Assembly: GCA_034432795.1 (NCBI GenBank)
Contig: DAOUBF010000086.1
Coordinates: 28,303-92,302 of the forward strand
DNA length: 64,000 nucleotides
Source: DAOUBF01 sp034432795
Lineage (GTDB): Bacteria > Chloroflexota > Anaerolineae > DSLN01
Reading direction: 5' to 3'
Part shown: positions 17,128 to 25,619 of the stretch, piece after piece
Position numbering within the stretch: position 1 is the stretch's first letter
Layout: every line of letters begins with the position of its first letter
Translations under genes and position numbers: made by a program
Notes under the pieces: generated by a model
Told to the model about the DNA's origin: nothing
Seen by the model: the letters and a program-made list of their open reading frames with translations, nothing else
Databases searched by the model: none

Positions 17128-18095
17128 GTGGGCTTCTGTTTGATCACGTCCAGCGCGGCGGCCACAATATGCTCCGGCGTCAGGCCATACGCCGCCAGCA
17201 GTGTATCGGGATCGCCCGATTCGGCATAGACATCGTTCAGGCCGACGAAGCGCATGGGCACCGGGTGCAGCCGGGCGACGGCCTGAGCCACTGCCGCGCC
17301 TAAGCCGCCGCGCAAGAGGTGCTCTTCGGCAGTGACAATGGCGCCGGTTCTGATGGCGGCGTCCATCACCGCCTCTTCATCCAGCGGCTTGACGGTGTGC
17401 ATATCCAGCACGCGGGCCTGAAGGCCCTCCTCCGCCAGCAGTTCAGCCGCCTCCAGACAGGCGGCCACCATCAGGCCATTACCGATGAGGGTCACATCCG
17501 TGCCATCGCGCAGCAGGACCGCCCGACCCAGGCGGAACTGATCGCAGCCGTTGGCATACACAATGGGGAATTTCGGCCGCCCGGTGCGCAGGTAAGCCGG
17601 GCCAACGTGCTCGGCCAGCGCCCGCGTCGCGGCCCGCGTGGATGGCTCATCCGCCGGGACGACGACGGTGAAGTTGGGCAGGGCGCAGGCCAGAGCCACA
17701 TCCTCAATCCCCATCTGCGATGGGCCATCCTCACCGATGGTGACGCCCGCATGGCTGCCCACGATCTTAACGTTCAGGTTGGGCAGGGCCACCGACATGC
17801 GCAGTTGGTCAAAAGCGTTGCACATAACGAAGCAGGCGAAGCTGGCCGCCCAGGGCTCCTTGCCCGCCAGAGCCAGCCCACTGGCAACGCCGACCATGTT
17901 GCTTTCAGCGATGCCCACGCTGAAGAAGCGCTCCGGGAACTCCTGGCCAAACAGTTCCGTGCGCGTGGAGTTGGCCACATCGCCATCCACCACGACGATG
18001 TTGGGGCGTTCGCGCCCCAATTCGCGCAGTGCTTCGCCGAAGGCGTCCCGTGTCGCCTTGCCCTCCTTCAACCCAATGCGTTTCCCGATCTTCAT
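17124..18095 (-). CDS. Transketolase, C-terminal subunit
   Basis: A 323-residue protein with the pyrimidine-binding and C-terminal domains of transketolase as a separate polypeptide. The catalytic glutamate that activates thiamine diphosphate is E64 in FFSVGIAESNM. SHAGVTIGEDGPSQMGIEDVAL is the conserved sugar-binding loop region. Together with the N-terminal subunit encoded just upstream it should form a split transketolase, moving two-carbon ketol units in the pentose phosphate pathway. Split transketolases are common in Archaea, Chloroflexota and Firmicutes. It lies 91 nt after its partner, with a repeat in the gap. Confidence 0.9.
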   Translation of the reverse strand: MKIGKRIGLKEGKATRDAFGEALRELGRERPNIVVVDGDVANSTRTELFGQEFPERFFSVGIAESNMVGVASGLALAGKEPWAASFACFVMCNAFDQLRMSVALPNLNVKIVGSHAGVTIGEDGPSQMGIEDVALACALPNFTVVVPADEPSTRAATRALAEHVGPAYLRTGRPKFPIVYANGCDQFRLGRAVLLRDGTDVTLIGNGLMVAACLEAAELLAEEGLQARVLDMHTVKPLDEEAVMDAAIRTGAIVTAEEHLLRGGLGAAVAQAVARLHPVPMRFVGLNDVYAESGDPDTLLAAYGLTPEHIVAAALDVIKQKPT

Positions 18096-18120
18096 GCGAA
18101 TGCGTTCCTCAATTATTTAT

Positions 18121-18183
18121 CTCCGCAGAGGACGCGGAGGACACAGAGATATCTAAACGGATCGTTTAAAGCCCTCTGCGGTG
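18121..18183. repeat. CTCCGCAGAGGACGCGGAGG-type dispersed repeat
   Basis: A sequence of the widespread CTCTGCGG/CCGCGTCCTCTG kind, flanked by the inverted pair CCGCAGAGG / CCTCTGCGG and containing the palindrome AAACGGATCGTTT. It separates the two transketolase genes. Confidence 0.55.
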
Positions 18184-18186
18184 AAA

Positions 18187-19023
18187 TCAGGCCAGCGCTG
18201 CCAGCGCCTCTTGGGCCTCCTCCGGCTTCAGCGGGACGCCATGATACTTGTTGCCCGCCGGATCGGAGCGCTCCACCACCGAAATGCCTTTGCCCTTGAT
18301 CGTGTGGGCGATGATCACCTGGGGCTTACCCCGGACCTGGCGCACTTCATCAAAGGCGGAGCGGATTTGGATGAAATTATGGCCATCAATCTCCACCACA
18401 TGCCAGCCGAACGCCCGCCATTTGTCGGGCAGGGGGTGCAGAGTGGGCATCACCCGCTCCACCGGCCCGGTCTGCTGGTATTTGTTGAAGTCCAGGATAG
18501 CCGTCAGATTGTCCACCCTGTACTTTGCGGCGGCCATGGCCGCCTCCCAGACCTGGCCCTCGTCCGCCTCACCGTCGCCGATAAGGACGTACACGCGGTA
18601 ATCGCGCCGGTCCAGCCGGGCGCCCAGGGCCATGCCCAGGCCGATAGACAGCCCCTGGCCCAGGCTGCCGGTGGAGGCCTCCACGCCGGGCGTCATGCGG
18701 CGGTCGGCGTGGCCCTGCAGCGGGCTGCCGAACTGGCGCAGCGTGGCGAGCAACCCCCGGTCAAAATAGCCCGCCTCGGCCAGGACCGCATACAGGGCGG
18801 GCACGCCATGCCCTTTGCTCAGGACGAAGCGGTCACGGTCGGGCCAATCCGGCTGCTGCGGGTTGTGGCGCAGTACACCGTCAAAGTAGAGCACGACCAG
18901 GATGTCAATCATGGAGGTGCTGCTGGAGGGGTGGCCGCTGCCCGCCCGCGTGGTCATCTCAATGATCTCGCGGCGCATCCGCCGTGCCAGGACGGCCAGT
19001 TCCTCAATTGTGCGTGGGTGCAT
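18187..19023 (-). CDS. Transketolase, N-terminal (ThDP-binding) subunit
   Basis: A 278-residue protein with start MHPRTIEELAVLARRMRREI at 19023; longer frame extensions would run into the upstream gene. It carries the transketolase N-terminal landmarks: AGSGHPSSSTSM with catalytic H31, VLSKGHGVPALY, and the ThDP motif GDGEADEGQVWEAAMAAAKY (GDG at 149-151) followed by a downstream Asn. It is the partner of the C-terminal half encoded next. Only 8 nt separate it from the membrane protein gene upstream. Confidence 0.9.
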   Translation of the reverse strand: MHPRTIEELAVLARRMRREIIEMTTRAGSGHPSSSTSMIDILVVLYFDGVLRHNPQQPDWPDRDRFVLSKGHGVPALYAVLAEAGYFDRGLLATLRQFGSPLQGHADRRMTPGVEASTGSLGQGLSIGLGMALGARLDRRDYRVYVLIGDGEADEGQVWEAAMAAAKYRVDNLTAILDFNKYQQTGPVERVMPTLHPLPDKWRAFGWHVVEIDGHNFIQIRSAFDEVRQVRGKPQVIIAHTIKGKGISVVERSDPAGNKYHGVPLKPEEAQEALAALA

Positions 19024-19031
19024 AGGCGCGC

Positions 19032-19580
19032 TCACCTCGGCACCAGCCCACCGCTGAGGAGATAAGCGACGCCAGCCACCACCAGCAGCAGCAAGAGCAG
19101 CGAAATCCACACCTTGGGGCTGGTGAGCGAAGGCAGCCGCAGTGGCTGGTTGCCCCACTCCTCCAGCCGCTGCTCCAGCGGCAGCGGGGTCAGGGGAGTC
19201 GGCGGCTGAGGCAGCGGGACGGCTGCGGACAGGGGTTGGGGTTGGGCTGGCGGCGCCTCCGTGGCGTGGGCGCGGTTGACCGCCATCAGCCGGTCCAGGA
19301 GATAGATGATCAGCGCCAACGTAGCGCCCATGCCGACGACCACCCCCAGCCCCACCCCCACCAGGATGGCGAAGGCCAGCGCCTGGGGGATTGGCCCTAT
19401 GGGCGTCTCCACCAAAGGCACGGCGGGCGCTTCTGGGGCGGTGATGACCGGGCCGGGCGGCGCCGGGCGCTGGCTGGCTATGGGGTACAAGACCAACGTC
19501 AGTACGCCCACGCCCAGCAGGACGATCACCCAGCCGAGCACGTTGAGAGCGCGGGTTGTCTGAGTTGTCCGCCGATACAA
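19032..19580 (-). CDS. Proline-rich membrane protein of unknown function
   Basis: A 182-residue protein with three hydrophobic segments (about residues 11-33, 67-95 and 158-177) separated by Pro/Ala-rich linkers (ATEAPPAQPQPLSAAVPLPQ). No family recognised. It sits between the 2-oxoacid:ferredoxin oxidoreductase beta gene (11 nt) and the split transketolase, so it is cotranscribed with central carbon genes. Confidence 0.7.
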   Translation of the reverse strand: MYRRTTQTTRALNVLGWVIVLLGVGVLTLVLYPIASQRPAPPGPVITAPEAPAVPLVETPIGPIPQALAFAILVGVGLGVVVGMGATLALIIYLLDRLMAVNRAHATEAPPAQPQPLSAAVPLPQPPTPLTPLPLEQRLEEWGNQPLRLPSLTSPKVWISLLLLLLVVAGVAYLLSGGLVPR

Positions 19581-19591
19581 GCAGGGACCTC

Positions 19592-20479
19592 CTATGAGCG
19601 GTAGCGGTTGATCAGTTCTTGCAAGTCAAACGGTTTGGCTGCGGCCCTGGTGCGCACAGCCTGCAGGCTCTCCACGAAGCTGGGGCGGTTCTCCTTGTAG
19701 AACACGCCCAGGTACAGCACCTCGTCTTCCATCGCCAGGCGCATGGCCGCCGCCTTATCGCTGGGATCATGGTCGGCGGGCAGGTCGGCGGTCACTTGCC
19801 TGAAGTGATCGTAGGTGTCATAGAAAGTCACACACGGGCTGTAGACCTGAATGAAGGCGAAGCCTTTGTGGCTGATGCCTTGCTTGATCAGTTCGGTGAC
19901 CTCGCGTGGGCGGGCCGAGAAGCCACGAGCCACAAACGTGGCCCCATAGGCCAGCGCCATGAGCACCGGGTTAATGGGGTACTCGGCGTGGCCGTAGGGC
20001 GAGGCCTTGCGTTCCAGCGCGTGTGGGCTGGTCGGCGAGGGCTGGCCCTTGGTCAGGCCGTAGATCTCATTGTCCATCACGATATAGGTGATGTCCACAT
20101 TGCGCCGGGCGGCATGCGGCAGGTGCCCCGCGCCGATGGAGAAGGCATCGCCATCGCCACCCACCGCCACCACCACCAGGTCGGGCCGGGCCAGCTTGAT
20201 ACCGGTGGCCAGCGGCAGGACGCGCCCGTGCACGCCGTGAAAGCCGTACGCCTCCACGAACGCCGGAAAGCGGCCCGAACACCCGATGCCGGAGGCGATC
20301 ACCGCGTTCTCCGGCGGGATACCCAGATCGGCGATGGCCTTATAGAAGCTGGACAGCACACCGAAATCCCCGCAGCCGGGGCACCAGATCGGCTTGACGT
20401 CGCTCTTATAATCCTGGGGTTTCAGTTGAACCGTGCCAATATACGGTGAAACCGGGACATCTGTCATAAACTCGGTCAT
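19592..20479 (-). CDS. 2-oxoacid:ferredoxin oxidoreductase, beta subunit
   Basis: A 295-residue ThDP-binding subunit. The family start DVKPIWCPGCGDFGVL contains the C-x-x-C (C33, C36) found in KorB/VorB-type beta subunits. IASGIGCSGR and the ThDP motif VGGDGDAFSIG with downstream MDNEIYGLTKGQPSPTS are complete. With the alpha subunit it would oxidatively decarboxylate a 2-oxoacid (most often 2-oxoglutarate in this KorAB arrangement) to the acyl-CoA, reducing ferredoxin. The substrate is not certain from sequence. Confidence 0.92.
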   Translation of the reverse strand: MTEFMTDVPVSPYIGTVQLKPQDYKSDVKPIWCPGCGDFGVLSSFYKAIADLGIPPENAVIASGIGCSGRFPAFVEAYGFHGVHGRVLPLATGIKLARPDLVVVAVGGDGDAFSIGAGHLPHAARRNVDITYIVMDNEIYGLTKGQPSPTSPHALERKASPYGHAEYPINPVLMALAYGATFVARGFSARPREVTELIKQGISHKGFAFIQVYSPCVTFYDTYDHFRQVTADLPADHDPSDKAAAMRLAMEDEVLYLGVFYKENRPSFVESLQAVRTRAAAKPFDLQELINRYRS

Positions 20480-20493
20480 GGGGTTATCCTTTC

Positions 20494-20521
20494 GTCGTCT
20501 CTCGTCCGTCCTCCGTCTTCC
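20494..20521. repeat. Heptanucleotide array between oxidoreductase genes
   Basis: Four degenerate heptamers (GTCGTCT CTCGTCC GTCCTCC GTCTTCC) fill most of the 44-nt gap between the alpha and beta genes. Confidence 0.65.
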
Positions 20522-20523
20522 AT

Positions 20524-22290
20524 TTACGCTGTCGCGCGTTCAATGACCTTCTCGTACACCTCCTGAATCTTGGCGTAGATCTCGCCGGCGCGGAAGGGAT
20601 GGCCGCGATACTTGTTCAGCCGGATGAAGGGCCGGGTGAAGCGCACGGTCAGCAAGTCGGCAAGCTGGCCGGACATATTCATCTCCGGCACGATCACCGC
20701 CTGGCGGTTCTGAATGAAGCGGCCGATCCGCTCCACAGGGAGCGGGTTGAGCACCTTGGGGTAGAACACAGCGACCGGCATCCCGTTTTCGGCGGCGCGG
20801 GCCACCGCCTCGCGCACCGGGCCGATGGTGGAGCCCCAGCCGATAATGGCCACAGGGGCGTCGGGGTCGCCGAACTCCTCCCACAACCGCCAGCGCTCCA
20901 CGTACTCCAGCGCGCGCTGGATTTTGCGGGCGCGCTTCTCCATCATGCGCTGATGCAAATCCGGTTCAAAGCCGGGCGCGCCATCGGGATAGTGCTCCAG
21001 CCCCTCCGCCGTGTACTGCCCACCAGGCATCCCCGGCAGTGACATCGGCGACACCCCGTCCTCGGTCACGCGATAGCGCTCATACGGGCCGGTGCTGTTG
21101 TCGTTCGGGTCGTACAGCAAGCGAGGCTCAATATGCACCCTGGACAGGTCAAAGGGCGGGATGGTCTGGACGCGCACCGACATGTCCTGGTCGGACAGGA
21201 AAATGACCGGCGTCTGATATTTCTCGGCCAGATTGAAGGCGTGGATGATAAGATAGAAGTTGTCCTCAATGGAGACCGGTGCCATGACGATGCGGGGGGC
21301 ATCATCGTGGCTGCCGTAAAGCGCGGTCATCAGGTCGCCCTGAGAGACCTTGGTGGGCATGCCCGTGCTGGGGCCGCAGCGCTGCACGTCCACGATCACA
21401 CAGGGCGTCTCGGTCATGACCGCGTGGCCGATCAGCTCGTTCATCAGGTCCAGGCCGGGGCCGGAGGTAGCGGTCATGGCGCGCACGCCGGTGAAGGAGG
21501 CGCCCAGCACCATCGCCAGGGCGGCCATCTCGTCCTCGGCCTGGACCATCGTCCCGCCAACTCTGGGCAGTTCGGCGGCCAGGAACTCCATAATGTCCGA
21601 GGCCGGGGTGATCGGGTAGCCCGCGTAGAACTTGCAGCCAGCCGCCAGGGCGCCGATGGCCAACGCCTGATTGCCGGACAGGGCCAGGCGCTCCTCCTGC
21701 GCCCGCGTGGGCAAGTGATAGGGCGATTCCGTGCCGAAGTGCTCTTCAACGTACCTGTAGCCCGCCTCCAGCGCCAGCAGGTTGTTCTTGAGCACGTCCT
21801 CGCCCTTGCGCCCCAGTTGCCGGATGATGACCTCTTTGCCCTTCTCCAGGTTAAGGTCCAGCAGCTTCACCAGCGCGCCGACGGCCACGATGTTCCAGCC
21901 GCGGGCGAAGCCGACGCTCTTGGCGATCTGGTCCAGCGGCAGGCCATAATGAACGATCTGGCTGTCCGCTGGCGGCTGGAGCTCGTTGCTGTTGTACACC
22001 AGCACCGCGCCGGGCTTAAGCAGAGTATAGTAGCGGTCATACGTCTCCTGGTCATAGGCCAGGAGGATGTCCAGGTCATCCCCCTGCGAGGTGACGGGAT
22101 AAGGCGCGGCACGCACCTGGATCATGACGTGCCCGCCCTTGATCTCGGCGGGGATGGTACGGGTGGTGTACACCTCCAGGCCCGACAGCGCCGCAATGCG
22201 GGCCAGCGTCTCCCCCGTGAGCACGATCCCCCCTTTGGCCGAGTCGCCACCAATGCGAACAACCAGGTCTTGGTTATCGGAAACGGACAT
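20524..22290 (-). CDS. 2-oxoacid:ferredoxin oxidoreductase, fused gamma-alpha subunit
   Basis: A 588-residue protein with an N-terminal gamma domain (about 1-180; GGDSAKGGIVLTGETLARIA) fused to the alpha domain (about 200-580; GNQALAIGALAAGCKFYAGYPITPASDIMEF and TATSGPGLDLMNELIG). This is the usual two-subunit KorA form. No ferredoxin-type Cys clusters are present, as expected. The start ATG 22290 has a good RBS (GAGAGGAGGAAG). It lies 10 nt after the methyltransferase gene. It acts with the beta subunit in anaerobic or reductive-direction TCA chemistry. Confidence 0.92.
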   Translation of the reverse strand: MSVSDNQDLVVRIGGDSAKGGIVLTGETLARIAALSGLEVYTTRTIPAEIKGGHVMIQVRAAPYPVTSQGDDLDILLAYDQETYDRYYTLLKPGAVLVYNSNELQPPADSQIVHYGLPLDQIAKSVGFARGWNIVAVGALVKLLDLNLEKGKEVIIRQLGRKGEDVLKNNLLALEAGYRYVEEHFGTESPYHLPTRAQEERLALSGNQALAIGALAAGCKFYAGYPITPASDIMEFLAAELPRVGGTMVQAEDEMAALAMVLGASFTGVRAMTATSGPGLDLMNELIGHAVMTETPCVIVDVQRCGPSTGMPTKVSQGDLMTALYGSHDDAPRIVMAPVSIEDNFYLIIHAFNLAEKYQTPVIFLSDQDMSVRVQTIPPFDLSRVHIEPRLLYDPNDNSTGPYERYRVTEDGVSPMSLPGMPGGQYTAEGLEHYPDGAPGFEPDLHQRMMEKRARKIQRALEYVERWRLWEEFGDPDAPVAIIGWGSTIGPVREAVARAAENGMPVAVFYPKVLNPLPVERIGRFIQNRQAVIVPEMNMSGQLADLLTVRFTRPFIRLNKYRGHPFRAGEIYAKIQEVYEKVIERATA

Positions 22291-22300
22291 CTTCCTCCTC

Positions 22301-22939
22301 TCAAGCTAAACGCAACGCAATGGAGATGCCATCGCGTACAGGCAATACTATGACAGCCAGTTCAGGTTTTTGAGCAGCACGTCTATTATACTCACGGATG
22401 CCTTGCTCCGTCAATGTACTCCCACTACTACTGGGGTTGCCGATGTGGAGGGCGTTGTCGGCGACCAGCAAGCCGCCCACACGCAGGTGAGGCAGGAGCG
22501 TATCCAGCAGGCGGGGTGCGCTTTCGGCGTCAGTGAAGGAGCGCAGAACATCCACAAAAATGAAATCAAACGTCCCGCCCAGGTGGTTGAGCACATCCCA
22601 CGCCTCCCCCTCCACCACCGAGACGACATCGGCATAGCCGGCCTCTTTCACATTCGCCCGCGCCCGCGCGGCCATGTGCGGATTACGTTCAACGGTGATC
22701 ACCTGACCGCCGCGCGGTTGCACGGCCGCCGCGAGCCAGAGCGCCGAGTAGCCGATGGCCGTGCCCAACTCTAGTGCCTCCCGCGCCTGGATCATCTGGG
22801 CCAGCATATAGAGGAAATGGCCCTCATGCGGCCCGATAATGGGCACGTGATCCCGTTCGGCCTCGCGTTCCAGGCGCTCCATCACAGGCGAGCGCTGAGG
22901 CACCAGCGAGAGCATATAGCGTTCCAGTTCGTCCATCAT
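22301..22939 (-). CDS. Class I SAM-dependent O-methyltransferase
   Basis: A 212-residue protein of the catechol/caffeoyl-CoA O-methyltransferase group. Motif I reads ALELGTAIGYSALWLA, motif II QVITVERNPHMAARA, and the metal-site aspartates appear in FDFIFVDVLRSF and LLVADNALHIG. It is probably Mg2+-dependent and cytosolic. It is the first gene of the minus-strand run with the ferredoxin oxidoreductase. Substrate unknown. Confidence 0.88.
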   Translation of the reverse strand: MMDELERYMLSLVPQRSPVMERLEREAERDHVPIIGPHEGHFLYMLAQMIQAREALELGTAIGYSALWLAAAVQPRGGQVITVERNPHMAARARANVKEAGYADVVSVVEGEAWDVLNHLGGTFDFIFVDVLRSFTDAESAPRLLDTLLPHLRVGGLLVADNALHIGNPSSSGSTLTEQGIREYNRRAAQKPELAVIVLPVRDGISIALRLA

Positions 22940-23066
22940 TGCTTCTCCTTAACATTACGAGGGCTGCGGTCTTCTATCCTCCAGGCCCAGCAGAGCACAG
23001 ATCTACCTTCAAATCACCAGGCATTTCACAGGCATCTCCGGCGCTCCTCCAGGCGTATCCACGTCA

Positions 23067-23072
23067 ATTATA
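23067..23072 (-). promoter_or_regulatory. -10 box for methyltransferase/oxidoreductase operon
   Basis: ATTATA on the + strand is TATAAT on the minus strand, about 130 nt upstream of the start at 22939. The -35 region reads only TTTGCC at the right distance, so the promoter is moderate at best. Confidence 0.35.
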
Positions 23073-23182
23073 CGGGTGACAGGGAATCCGGCAAATCCTT
23101 GAGGCGTGGTTTGTGAGGAGGGGGTGGCGTTTGGCGTGCTGGCCTGGGAGCTGCGATGACACATATGTGCGAGAAATCACAA

Positions 23183-23224
23183 AGTTCCAAAAAGAGGAAC
23201 TGACAAGTTCCTAAAATGGGAACT
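23183..23224. promoter_or_regulatory. Tandem AGTTCC-N7-GGAACT operator-like sites
   Basis: Four half-sites occur in strict order: AGTTCC, 7 nt, GGAACT, 4 nt, AGTTCC, 7 nt, GGAACT. This makes two identical palindromes with an inner palindrome between them. TTGACA follows 8 nt later. A single GGAACT-N4-AGTTCC copy lies at 57544-57559. Confidence 0.5.
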
Positions 23225-23373
23225 TTTAGCCTTGACATGCCATATAAAAGTATGATAAGGTCTTGATGCAGATACAGGCCTCAACCCTGGCCCCGGTCGC
23301 GCAGCGCATACAGCGGCGTCGCCAGCGCCCGGACGCCTGACCGGGGACGCAGGGCGGAAGCCCCGGTCCTCCG

Positions 23374-23637
23374 TCATCCGTCAATCAGTATCCCCACAAC
23401 AGGCATATGCTTAAAGACCTCCTCCCCATGCGGCGCCTTGCGCAGGCTGCGGGTGAGGTCCAGGCCGCTGTAGTGCAGCCCCTCGTGCATGCCGCTGCGC
23501 CAGCGCAAGCTCTGGCTCACGTCGTACACCTTGCCCTTGTAGGCGATGTAGACGGGCTGACCCTTTTCACCATTATATTGGCGCAGTTCCATTTCGGTAA
23601 ATTCGCGCACTGGGCCTCGCTGGGGCGTCTCCGCCAT
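23374..23637 (-). CDS. Cytochrome b5-like heme/steroid-binding protein
   Basis: An 87-residue protein that is almost only a cytochrome b5-like domain: EFTEMELRQYNGEKGQPVYIAY, then KVYDVSQSLRW, then GMHEGLHYSGLDLTRSL and APHGEEVF. H51/H55 and H70 are candidate axial heme ligands. No signal peptide is visible. It starts directly after the stop of the membrane-cupredoxin gene, so the pair probably serves one electron-transfer process. The last codons lie in a heptamer array (23364-23384). Confidence 0.85.
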   Translation of the reverse strand: MAETPQRGPVREFTEMELRQYNGEKGQPVYIAYKGKVYDVSQSLRWRSGMHEGLHYSGLDLTRSLRKAPHGEEVFKHMPVVGILIDG

Positions 23638-25536
23638 CTACCGGGTCTGGATAGGCGGCGCAAAGCTCAGGCCGGAGGAGCGCAGGGTGGCGCTGATCGT
23701 CGCCGTTGGCGCAGGCGTGGCGCTGGGGGCAGGGGTACTGGGGGCGATGCCGATCGCTGCCGCATATTGGGCGTGCTGATACAGCACCAATGCGCCGCCC
23801 TCACCGGGGATCGCCTCCACCAGCCCATCACCGTTGGTATCCATGCCATATAGGATAGATTGGCTCAGCGCGAGCAGTTCCTGGACAAGCGGCCGGGCAG
23901 CGTTCAGGTCGGCAGCGCGAATGACCGCCAGCGCCGTATCGCGGGCCTGCTCTGTCCAGCCCAGCAGATTGCTCACGCACACCTGCACATGGCCCGTATG
24001 TAGCTTGATCGCCTCGGTGGCATCGGGGGCGGCGGCGGCCCCGCGGGCGGCCTGGTCAGCCGCCTCCAGGTAGCCCGCCCGCGCCCCCCCTTGCAACAGG
24101 CCGAACCCGTCGCTGGGGTCCAGGGTTCTACCGTCCTTGTCCAGGTCACCGTAGTCGCGGCCTTCCTTGCCCTCAATGATGTTCACGATTACCTCGGCGT
24201 GGCGCCGGACGCTGGCCAGGTCGCCGGCCTGCGCGCCCGCCTGGGCAGCCTGCGCCTGGCGCAGGACCTCCTCGGCGTCGGCACGGATACCAATGGCATA
24301 GCCTCTCTGGAAAGGCACGTCGGCGGCGCTGGCCACCAGGGCGCGTAAATAGGTGAGCGCCTGGGTGGGCAGGTGGCCTGTATAGACGGGCGGGCCGGAC
24401 GGCTGGGCGCCGCTGCCGGAAGCAGGCTCCAGCGTGATCTGAACGCCCTCATACGTCACCAGCAGATTCTGCTGATTGGGGTCCTGGTAGTTAAAGACCA
24501 CGCGCCCATCGCTCTCTACCGCGATCTGGCCCAGGCGCAGCGGCCCCTGCGTGCTGCCGGTAAGCCAGCCCACGTATACCTGGCCGGGGGGCGGAGGGCT
24601 GACGCCGCTCAGGATAAGCCGGAGTGCATCGCTGAACCCCAGCTGGTCTTGAAAGGCCAGGAGGCCGGCGACCTGGGCGCCTAGCGGCCCGGTGGGCGGG
24701 GGCGGCGGGCTGGGGCGGGGCGTGGGGGTGGGGGGCGTGACCGCGGTGGGCAGGGCGGCGATTTCCTCGGCGGGGAGCACTGTCACAGTCCCCGTCATGC
24801 CGGAGCCTGGGTTGCCGTGAAAGACGCAATAGTAGGGAAACGTACCCACCTGGTCAAAGGTGAAGGAGAAGCTCTGCCCCTGGTCCAGGAGCTTAGAATC
24901 AAATTGCCCATCGTCGGCGGTGACCGTATGCGGTGCGCTGTCGTTGTTCACCCAGGTCACTGTAGTGCCGATAGGGACCCTCAGGTCCTGTGGCTGGTAG
25001 GCGAAGTTTTGGATGATCACGGTGGCTGTGCCGCCGAGCGCGGCGGGTTGGGCAATCTGGACACCGGGGGGCGGCTCGGCGGGCCGCATGTACCAGACAT
25101 AGTAAGTGGCCAGGCCGAACAGGGTGATGGCCCACCAGGTTCCCAGGGTGAAGCGCATGACCCCCTTGACGTTTTGGAAGCGCATGAAGCCGGGGATCAG
25201 GCGGCGGGTGGAGGGACTCATGCGCAGGACCACGAACAGGCCCAGGAGTTCGCCGAACGTGCCCAGGAGGGCATGGACGGCGGCGACGGCATTACGGGGG
25301 CGCACCAGGTTGTGGGGCAGGCTGGGGGCCACCTCTTCCAGGAAGGAGATCAGCATGATCCCGGCGATGAGGGGGATATTGAGGAGGACGACAGCGGTCT
25401 GGATTTTCTGGTGGGTGGCGAAGTCTTTACGCCGGGCGAACCAGGCGCCGGCGAGCAGAGCCAGCGCCATGATGATATGCAGGGTCAGGTTAAGGTCGGC
25501 CAGGAAGTCCGCAGGGGTGCCGAGGAAGCCCTTCAC
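23638..25536 (-). CDS. Membrane (DUF420-like)-cupredoxin fusion with EF-hand-like C-terminus
   Basis: A 632-residue protein with several parts. Residues 15-150 hold four transmembrane segments with histidines in LHIIMAL, THQKIQ and VHALLG, resembling DUF420/heme-linked membrane domains. Residues 165-255 form a plastocyanin/azurin-like cupredoxin domain with a full type-1 copper set: H203, C237, H240 and M247 in SAPHTVT and YYCVFHGNPGSGM. A Pro-rich linker follows, then a helical C-terminal domain containing two Ca-loop-like motifs (DLDKDGRTLDPSDG and MDTNGDGLVE). The cupredoxin is expected outside the membrane. Likely role: periplasm-side electron transfer coupled to the cytochrome b5-like partner; this is inferred. 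Confidence 0.75.
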   Translation of the reverse strand: MKGFLGTPADFLADLNLTLHIIMALALLAGAWFARRKDFATHQKIQTAVVLLNIPLIAGIMLISFLEEVAPSLPHNLVRPRNAVAAVHALLGTFGELLGLFVVLRMSPSTRRLIPGFMRFQNVKGVMRFTLGTWWAITLFGLATYYVWYMRPAEPPPGVQIAQPAALGGTATVIIQNFAYQPQDLRVPIGTTVTWVNNDSAPHTVTADDGQFDSKLLDQGQSFSFTFDQVGTFPYYCVFHGNPGSGMTGTVTVLPAEEIAALPTAVTPPTPTPRPSPPPPPTGPLGAQVAGLLAFQDQLGFSDALRLILSGVSPPPPGQVYVGWLTGSTQGPLRLGQIAVESDGRVVFNYQDPNQQNLLVTYEGVQITLEPASGSGAQPSGPPVYTGHLPTQALTYLRALVASAADVPFQRGYAIGIRADAEEVLRQAQAAQAGAQAGDLASVRRHAEVIVNIIEGKEGRDYGDLDKDGRTLDPSDGFGLLQGGARAGYLEAADQAARGAAAAPDATEAIKLHTGHVQVCVSNLLGWTEQARDTALAVIRAADLNAARPLVQELLALSQSILYGMDTNGDGLVEAIPGEGGALVLYQHAQYAAAIGIAPSTPAPSATPAPTATISATLRSSGLSFAPPIQTR

Positions 25537-25619
25537 TCTGTCTCCTAGGGTGTGGTCGGTTCGTATGGCGTTATGGCTCCGGATAATGGCCCCGTGAAGG
25601 GCCTATTCTAACGCGAAGA

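Larger units (their letters stand above)
22940..23363. other. Intergenic region with candidate promoter and operator-like array
   Basis: There is no credible gene in this ~425-bp stretch. It contains a minus-strand TATAAT (23067-23072) suitable for the methyltransferase operon, and a striking AGTTCC/GGAACT array at 23183-23224 followed on the + strand by TTGACA (23232-23237) and an AT-rich segment. A short minus-strand frame across it has no recognisable protein. Confidence 0.6.

Noticed and set aside
23232..23256. TTGACA ... TATGAT as a + strand promoter
   Set aside because: The spacer is only 13 nt, and no gene lies downstream on that strand, so I do not call a promoter, only note the TTGACA.
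23177..23377. Minus-strand 66-codon frame in the 22.9-23.4 kb gap
   Set aside because: It overlaps the AGTTCC/GGAACT array, is Arg/Pro-rich, and has no RBS or recognisable domain.
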